Shown in pieces: positions 41,279 to 46,286 of a DNA stretch of 46,286 nucleotides. Numbering within the stretch: the first letter of the stretch is position 1; every line of letters starts with the position of its first letter. Origin of the DNA: JAHHUA01 sp036635475 (lineage in GTDB: Bacteria > Bacillota > Clostridia > Oscillospirales > Ruminococcaceae); contig JAVWQH010000017.1 in NCBI GenBank assembly GCA_036635475.1, forward strand, positions 1 to 46,286, read 5' to 3'. A program made the position numbers and the translations under genes. The notes under the pieces were generated by a model. It was not told where the DNA came from. It was given only the letters and a program-made list of their open reading frames with translations, and did not search any database.

Positions 41279-42688
41279 ATGGTTTTTGCGGATTTGACTT
41301 TTTTATATATGTTTCTCCCTCTTAATATAATACTATATTTTATATCAAAAAACATCAATTATCGAAATATTGTTTTAGTTTCGTTTTCTATGTTTTTTTA
41401 TGCTTGGGGCGAACCTGTATGGATTGTACTTTTGATTTTTTCAGGCGGAATTGACTATATCCACGGATTGCTGGTTGAAAAATATCGTGGCACGATCGGT
41501 GCAAAGCTAGCTGTTGCATCATCATTAATACTTAATTTAGGTCTTTTGGCAATTTTTAAATATAGTGCGTTTTTTATTTCCTCGGTTAATGGCGGATTTG
41601 GTACTACTTTTAATGTGCCTAACTTTGCCTTGCCAATCGGCATATCTTTTTACACATTCCAAACAATATCATATGTTATAGACGTTTATCGCAACGAAGT
41701 TAAACCACAAAAATCGTTCCTTAAATTTATGCTTTTTGTGTCATTATATCATCAGCTTGTTGCCGGTCCAATCGTCAGATATAGCCAAATTGCTAACGAG
41801 ATTGACAACAGAACAACCGATGTTCGGGATATTAGCACAGGTATTACCAGATTTATTTTTGGGCTTACCAAAAAAGTTGTTGTGGCTAATGTTGCCGGAA
41901 CTCTCTGCTCAAAATATCTTAATTCTGACTTGTCCAACCTTTCTGTAGGTGGCGTTTGGTTCGGGGTTATGATGTTCGCTATTCAAATTTATTACGATTT
42001 TTCGGGATATTCCGATATGGCTATCGGATTGGGAAAAATATTCGGTTTCCACTATGGCGAAAACTTCTGCTACCCTTATATCTCTGCCTCTGCTACGGAA
42101 TTTTGGCGCAGATGGCACATTTCTCTGGGCAGCTTTTTCCGAGATTACCTCTATATTCCTCTGGGCGGTAACAGAAAACACCAGTACCTTAATCTGTTCA
42201 TAGTTTGGTTCGCTACAGGTTTTTGGCATGGTGCAAGCTGGAACTTTATCATTTGGGGTATGTTTTGGGGCGCGCTTGTTATGATGGAAAAGAAGTTCTT
42301 GCTTGGCTACTTTGCGAAAATGCCTTGGTATATTTCAAGAATTTATATGTTTTTCGTTATTATAGTTAGCTGGGCAATTTTCTATTTCACAGATTTATCC
42401 CAACTTGTTCAATGTCTGAAAATTATGTTCGGTTTCAGCGGTCAACAACTTTGGGATATTGGCACGCAAATTACTATCGAAAATAATATTTTCTGGATTG
42501 CGATTGCCTTTTTCTTCACTATGCCTATGCTGAAAGGCTTTAATAACGTTTTCGCTAATGAATTAAGCGAAAAACAACAGAAAATTTTGCTCTGGTTTCA
42601 GCCTGTTATCAATATCATTTTGCTCATTGTTTCAACTGCTATGCTCAATGGACAAAGCTATAACCCATTCCTATATTTTAGATTTTAA
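41279..42688 (+). CDS. MBOAT family O-acyltransferase (AlgI/DltB-like)
   Basis: A 469-residue polytopic membrane enzyme that passes acetyl groups from the cytosol to a surface polymer. About 11 hydrophobic segments are visible. YDFSGYSDMAIGLGKIFGF and FWRRWHISLGSFFRDYLYIP are the family signatures, and GFWHGASWNFIIWG carries the catalytic His. The start is ATG at 41279, nine bases after AAAGGG. The next gene, 12 bases on, codes for a DHHW protein, the standard partner that finishes the transfer outside. Alginate itself is unlikely; an exopolysaccharide, teichoic acid or peptidoglycan is a better guess. Confidence 0.93.
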   Translation: MVFADLTFLYMFLPLNIILYFISKNINYRNIVLVSFSMFFYAWGEPVWIVLLIFSGGIDYIHGLLVEKYRGTIGAKLAVASSLILNLGLLAIFKYSAFFISSVNGGFGTTFNVPNFALPIGISFYTFQTISYVIDVYRNEVKPQKSFLKFMLFVSLYHQLVAGPIVRYSQIANEIDNRTTDVRDISTGITRFIFGLTKKVVVANVAGTLCSKYLNSDLSNLSVGGVWFGVMMFAIQIYYDFSGYSDMAIGLGKIFGFHYGENFCYPYISASATEFWRRWHISLGSFFRDYLYIPLGGNRKHQYLNLFIVWFATGFWHGASWNFIIWGMFWGALVMMEKKFLLGYFAKMPWYISRIYMFFVIIVSWAIFYFTDLSQLVQCLKIMFGFSGQQLWDIGTQITIENNIFWIAIAFFFTMPMLKGFNNVFANELSEKQQKILLWFQPVINIILLIVSTAMLNGQSYNPFLYFRF

Positions 42689-42700
42689 GGGGGATATATT

Positions 42701-44254
42701 ATGCAGAAAAATTATCATAAGTTATCGCCTGAAATATATAATTTGGATATTTCATTCGCCAATATTATCACTTCGTTTACTGCCATTGTTTTCTTTGGTA
42801 TGCTCTTTTTTGCCCTCCCTAAACAGGAAGTTTCTAATGAGGAAAAAAGAGAACTTCAAAAATTCCCCGATATTACTCTCAACTCCATCTTTAAAGAACG
42901 TGTTGCCGAAAAGGTTTCCCTCTATGTTAATGACCACTTCCCTTTGAGAGATGTTTTTATTTCTTTTGCCGACCAACTCGCTATTATGCGTGGTATTCGT
43001 GTTGATGATGTCACAATTCATGGCTCGCCTATTGTCACTCCCGATACTTCAAGCTCGACGGAAATACCCCAAAGTTCATCAACAAATTCCGATGATAATG
43101 CCTCCATTAGCTCCTCTTCTGAAAGCTCCCAAAACTCCGACAGCTCTTCTCAAGAGTCCATTGATGCCACAGGCGAACAGCAAGGCTCAACTTTTATCTG
43201 CGATGACAGAGCTATGGGGATTTTCGGCTACAATAAAGATATGGGCAAATGGTACGCTAATACTATTAATAAATACAGCGACACTCTGGGCGACAACGTT
43301 AAAATATACAATATGGTTGTCCCCACTTCAATTGATTTCTATATTCCCGAAAAATATAAACACTTAACTCAACCGCAAAAACCCAGCATTGACAACATCT
43401 ATCAATACCTTAATAAGAAGATTGCCCCTATTGATGCTTATTCGGAAATTGAAAAACATAAGGACGAATATATCTACTTCCGCACTGACCACCACTGGAC
43501 CGGCTTGGGTGCTTACTATGCCTATGTGGCTTTTGCTAAAGAGGCTGGGTTCACTCCTGTTGAAATTAAGGATTTTGAAACTCGCCGTCTTGATAATTTC
43601 CTTGGCACTCTCTATGCCTTGACTAAGGATAAAAAGCTCAAGGAAAATCCCGATTACGTGGATTATTATATGATTTCAACGCCTCACAGCGCTTACCGCT
43701 ATGTCAAAAATCTTCCTTATACCCCTGTTGAAAGTTCTATCCATGGGGAATATGCGGTCAGCCCTAACTCCTATTCTGTGTTTTTACATGGAGATTTTCC
43801 GCTAACACGTATTGACACTAATATCAAAAATGGTAGGAAAATTGCTGTGGTGAAAGAATCCTATGGCAATGCTTTTGCCCCTTTCCTTGCCAACCACTAC
43901 GAACAGGTGTTCATCATTGACGGACGATATTTCCAACTGGGCTTTATCGACTTCATTAAGCAAAATGGCATTAATGAACTCATTTTCGTGAACAACACTA
44001 TGGCGGCAAACACTCCTTATCACATTAAAAATTTGGAGAAAATTATGTTCCAGACGTTTGTTCCTCCTGTTGTGGAAACTATTGAGCCTGTGGAAAATTC
44101 TTCTGTTGACAACAATTCTGAACAATCTGATGATATTTCCAACTCCTCTTCAAGCTCTTTATCATCTTCCGAAAGTTCAAGCCTTTCTCAAGAGGAACTG
44201 GACAAAAAACGTGAAGAACGTGAGGAAAAAAGAAATAACCACTCCGACAAGTAA
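42701..44254 (+). CDS. DHHW family protein, AlgJ/AlgX-like SGNH acetyltransferase
   Basis: A 517-residue membrane-anchored extracellular protein. One helix (about 22-44) is followed by KEEVSNEEKRELQKFP-type sequence typical of DHHW proteins, then by a Ser/Asp-rich linker (about 108-160), and by the catalytic domain. FRTDHHWTGLGAYYAY provides the His/Asp of the SGNH-like triad, and VKESYGNAFAPFLA the Ser-containing block. The C-terminal 50 residues are again Ser-rich, ending in a charged KKREEREEKR tail. It accepts acetyl from the MBOAT partner and places it on the polymer. GGGG precedes the ATG. A terminator follows the stop. Confidence 0.9.
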   Translation: MQKNYHKLSPEIYNLDISFANIITSFTAIVFFGMLFFALPKQEVSNEEKRELQKFPDITLNSIFKERVAEKVSLYVNDHFPLRDVFISFADQLAIMRGIRVDDVTIHGSPIVTPDTSSSTEIPQSSSTNSDDNASISSSSESSQNSDSSSQESIDATGEQQGSTFICDDRAMGIFGYNKDMGKWYANTINKYSDTLGDNVKIYNMVVPTSIDFYIPEKYKHLTQPQKPSIDNIYQYLNKKIAPIDAYSEIEKHKDEYIYFRTDHHWTGLGAYYAYVAFAKEAGFTPVEIKDFETRRLDNFLGTLYALTKDKKLKENPDYVDYYMISTPHSAYRYVKNLPYTPVESSIHGEYAVSPNSYSVFLHGDFPLTRIDTNIKNGRKIAVVKESYGNAFAPFLANHYEQVFIIDGRYFQLGFIDFIKQNGINELIFVNNTMAANTPYHIKNLEKIMFQTFVPPVVETIEPVENSSVDNNSEQSDDISNSSSSSLSSSESSSLSQEELDKKREEREEKRNNHSDK

Positions 44255-44302
44255 TCTTTTGGAAACTATACTTTGAATTTATCTCTATTTGTTTGAACTA
44301 CT

Positions 44303-44342
44303 CCGTTTCCTTGCGTTTTATACGTTTAGGAAACGGTTTTTC
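44303..44342 (+). terminator. Intrinsic terminator of the MBOAT-DHHW operon
   Basis: CCGTTTCC and GGAAACGG pair around an 18-base loop, followed by TTTTTC. Confidence 0.8.
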
Positions 44343-44362
44343 ATTTTAACTCTCAAAAACAG

Positions 44363-44391
44363 TTGAATTTTTTGCCTAAACCCTCTATAAT
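44363..44391 (+). promoter_or_regulatory. Sigma-A promoter of proS
   Basis: TTGAAT and TATAAT are 17 bases apart, giving a leader of about 50 bases, too short for a T-box. Confidence 0.8.
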
Positions 44392-44447
44392 AGAGTAATC
44401 GGTTGTAATTTATTATTTCAAATATATAAGTAAAGGCGGACAAATAT

Positions 44448-45884
44448 ATGGCTGAACAGAAAAAAATGGTCGAGGCTATCACCTCTATGGAGGTTGACTT
44501 CGCAAAATGGTACACTGATGTTGTGAAAAAAGCTGAACTTATTGACTATTCAAGTGTCAAAGGCTGTACTATTATTGAACCTTATGGTTGTGCTATTTGG
44601 GAGAATTTCCACGACATTCTTGACAAACGTTTGAAAGAAACTGACCACGAAAACGTTTTGTTGCCCCTCCTTATTCCCGAAAACTTGCTCCAAAAAGAAA
44701 AAGATCACGTTAACGGCTTTGCTCCCGAGGTTGCTTGGGTTACTCAAGGCGGTGACGAAAAATTAACCGAAAGACTCTGTGTTCGCCCTACCTCAGAAGT
44801 GCTTTTTTGTGAGCATTATAAAAAAGTTATCAACTCTTATCGTGATTTGCCTAAGCTTTATAACCAATGGGGTTCGGTTGTTCGTTGGGAAAAAACCACT
44901 CGCCCTTTCTTGCGTACCACTGAGTTTTGGTGGCAAGAGGGTCACACTATGCACGAAACCGAAAAAGAAGCTATTGATGAAACTATCAATATGCTGGATA
45001 TTTATGCCGATATTTGCGAAAATCAACTGGCTATCCCTGTACTCAAAGGCAAAAAAACCGACAAGGAAAAATTTGCCGGCGCTGTTGCAACTTATTCAAT
45101 CGAGGCTATGATGCATGACGGAAAATCCTTGCAAAGTGGCACTACTCACTACTTCGGTGACGGTTTTGCTAAGGCTTTTGACATCACTTTTCAAGGCAGA
45201 GATAACAAACCTCAATTCCCTTGCCAAACTTCTTGGGGTATGTCCACAAGGATTATCGGCGCTATCATTATGACTCATGGCGACAATGACGGCTTGGTTT
45301 TGCCACCCGCTGTTGCTCCAATTCAAGTTATTGTTATCCCGATTGCTCAGCACAAAGACGGCGTTATTGACAAGGCTACTGAGATTAAAAATAGAATTTC
45401 TGCGTTCTGCCGAGCAAAAATCGACGTTCGTGATTACTCCGCCGGTTGGAAATTTGCGGAATATGAAATGAAAGGTGTTCCTCTGCGCCTTGAAATTGGC
45501 CCTAAAGATATTGAAAAGAACCAATGCGTTATCGTTCGACGTGATAATCGTGAAAAATACATCGTTTCTCTTGATAATCTCGAAACTGAAATTCCAAAAT
45601 TGCTTGAGGAACTTCGCAAAAACTTGTACGAAAAGGCTTTGCAAAACCGAGAAAGCAAAACCTACTCTGCCGAAAACTTTGATGAACTTTGCAATATTGC
45701 TCAAGAGAAAAACGGATTTGTCAAAGCTATGTGGTGCGGTGACCTTGAATGTGAAATGAAAATTCGTGATAAAGCCGCTCTTTCCTCAAGATGTATGCCT
45801 TTTGAACAGGAAAAAGTTTCTGACGTTTGCGTTTGTTGCGGTAAACCCGCTGACAAAATGGTTGTTTGGGGAAAAGCTTACTAA
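44448..45884 (+). CDS. proS: Prolyl-tRNA synthetase, archaeal/eukaryotic-type (type 3)
   Basis: A 478-residue class II synthetase that charges tRNA-Pro. It lacks the editing insertion between motifs 2 and 3 found in the 570-residue bacterial form, and carries instead the C-terminal zinc-like domain of the archaeal type: MWCGDLECEMKIRDK and VCVCCGKPADKMVVWGKAY, ending in Tyr. Motif 2 is VVRWEKTTRPFLRTTEFWWQ, with QEGHTMH after it. TSWGMSTRIIGAIIMTHGD is motif 3. The length fits the type. This form is usual in many Clostridia. No separate editing protein (ProX/YbaK) is in the window. Confidence 0.96.
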   Translation: MAEQKKMVEAITSMEVDFAKWYTDVVKKAELIDYSSVKGCTIIEPYGCAIWENFHDILDKRLKETDHENVLLPLLIPENLLQKEKDHVNGFAPEVAWVTQGGDEKLTERLCVRPTSEVLFCEHYKKVINSYRDLPKLYNQWGSVVRWEKTTRPFLRTTEFWWQEGHTMHETEKEAIDETINMLDIYADICENQLAIPVLKGKKTDKEKFAGAVATYSIEAMMHDGKSLQSGTTHYFGDGFAKAFDITFQGRDNKPQFPCQTSWGMSTRIIGAIIMTHGDNDGLVLPPAVAPIQVIVIPIAQHKDGVIDKATEIKNRISAFCRAKIDVRDYSAGWKFAEYEMKGVPLRLEIGPKDIEKNQCVIVRRDNREKYIVSLDNLETEIPKLLEELRKNLYEKALQNRESKTYSAENFDELCNIAQEKNGFVKAMWCGDLECEMKIRDKAALSSRCMPFEQEKVSDVCVCCGKPADKMVVWGKAY

Positions 45885-45937
45885 GCTATATAATTGGCTT
45901 ATCCACTTGCTAAAACAAGAAATCTTCTCATAAATTT

Positions 45938-45982
45938 AAGCGGGACTTATTTGAAATTAATCAAATTCGTCCCGCTTTTTTT
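45938..45982 (+). terminator. Intrinsic terminator of proS
   Basis: AAGCGGGAC and GTCCCGCTT pair, with additional TTTGA/TCAAA pairing in the loop, followed by TTTTT. Confidence 0.9.
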
Positions 45983-45999
45983 GATGTTAAAAAATTGCA

Positions 46000-46036
46000 C
46001 AAAAAAACGAGGTTCGGAGAGAAACCTCGTCTTTTT
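46000..46036 (-). terminator. Intrinsic terminator of the partial gene at the right edge
   Basis: ACGAGGTT and AACCTCGT pair around a short loop. The seven A on the left give a T run on the minus strand. Confidence 0.8.
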
Positions 46037-46074
46037 ATATTCAGTAGTTAATTATTGTTAATCGCAAATAGTTA

Positions 46075-46286
46075 TTATCTGCCTGTTGTTGGGTTTTCTT
46101 TAACTGGTTCTTCAATAACTGGTTCGTCAACTACCGGAGCATCAGAAACTAGTTCAACGTTGGAAAGAACATAGTTGCCCAATGTTCTTGTTCTGATTGT
46201 AACTGCTTCAAGGTCTTCATCATATTTTGACTCAAGAAGTTTTAGAGTACCGTCAGCAAGAATTTCGTAAACTTTTGTTTCTTTGT
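46075..46286 (-). CDS. C-terminal end of an unidentified protein (runs off the window)
   Basis: Only the last 69 codons are visible; the start lies beyond the right edge. The visible part begins KETKVYEILADGTLKLLESK and continues with a beta-like stretch, then a Pro/Glu/Val-rich tail with VVDEPVIEEPVKENPTTGR as its last residues. The short repeats of (V/I)xEP suggest a cell-wall-spanning or surface protein. The end NPTTG recalls sortase-type motifs, but no hydrophobic segment and no charged tail follow, so it cannot be a normal sortase substrate. A terminator lies just downstream. Function cannot be assigned. Confidence 0.7.
   Translation of the reverse strand, partial: KETKVYEILADGTLKLLESKYDEDLEAVTIRTRTLGNYVLSNVELVSDAPVVDEPVIEEPVKENPTTGR

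Noticed and set aside
44343..44447. T-box leader before proS (and before lysS at 16818-16988)
   Set aside because: The leaders are too short, and no specifier loop or T-box consensus sequence is visible.

Overview
The window is a stretch of A+T-rich bacterial chromosome. Gene content, strong GGAGG-type ribosome-binding sites, consensus sigma-A promoters and many intrinsic terminators point to a low-GC member of the Firmicutes, most likely class Clostridia (Oscillospirales-like). Supporting markers are the short archaeal-type ProS, DUF975, FliB, the two-P-loop ATPase family and a clostridial SecD/SecF pair. No genus can be assigned from the sequence alone.

Layout. Positions 1-2400 form a small accessory patch: a frameshifted remnant of a REP-associated (Y1/IS200-like) transposase, two copies of a 73-bp repeat, a REP-like palindrome, an alpha/beta hydrolase and a SAM methyltransferase. 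It lies against the 3' end of a tRNA-Leu(UAG) gene. From 2.6 to 17.3 kb nearly everything is on the minus strand: a PLP-dependent C-S lyase-like protein, a murD-M42-M42-GNAT operon, pth, prs, pyrC-pyrF and lysS. The plus-strand exceptions are a 51-codon ORF with a good RBS (8494-8649) and a membrane diguanylate cyclase (11200-12903). At about 17.3-17.7 kb gene direction flips across a 500-bp non-coding segment that holds a cluster of DnaA-box-like 9-mers. From there to 30.98 kb genes run mainly on the plus strand: an OGG-type glycosylase, fba, a DUF975 protein with prmA-rsmE and a small membrane protein, secD-secF, and plsY-gpsA-fkbM-kinase.

From 30.98 to 41.1 kb the orientation is mixed. Minus-strand genes are feoA-feoB, a polysaccharide-deacetylase-like protein followed by a bactofilin, an M16C protease and an EamA transporter; the plus-strand gene is an orphan flagellin-lysine-N-methylase-type protein. 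From 41.2 kb there is an MBOAT/DHHW pair, typical of polymer O-acetylation, then proS. After two terminators comes the C-terminal end of a minus-strand protein that runs off the window.

Functionally most genes are core: translation (lysS, proS, pth, prmA, rsmE, tRNA-Leu), nucleotide synthesis (prs, pyrC, pyrF), cell wall and membrane (murD, plsY, gpsA, secDF), glycolysis (fba) and iron uptake (feoAB). The places most worth a second look are the pseudo-deacetylase/bactofilin operon, the DnaA-box-like cluster at the strand switch, the small ORF next to murD, the RAYT/REP remnant beside the tRNA, and the two-P-loop ATPase whose second P-loop has decayed.
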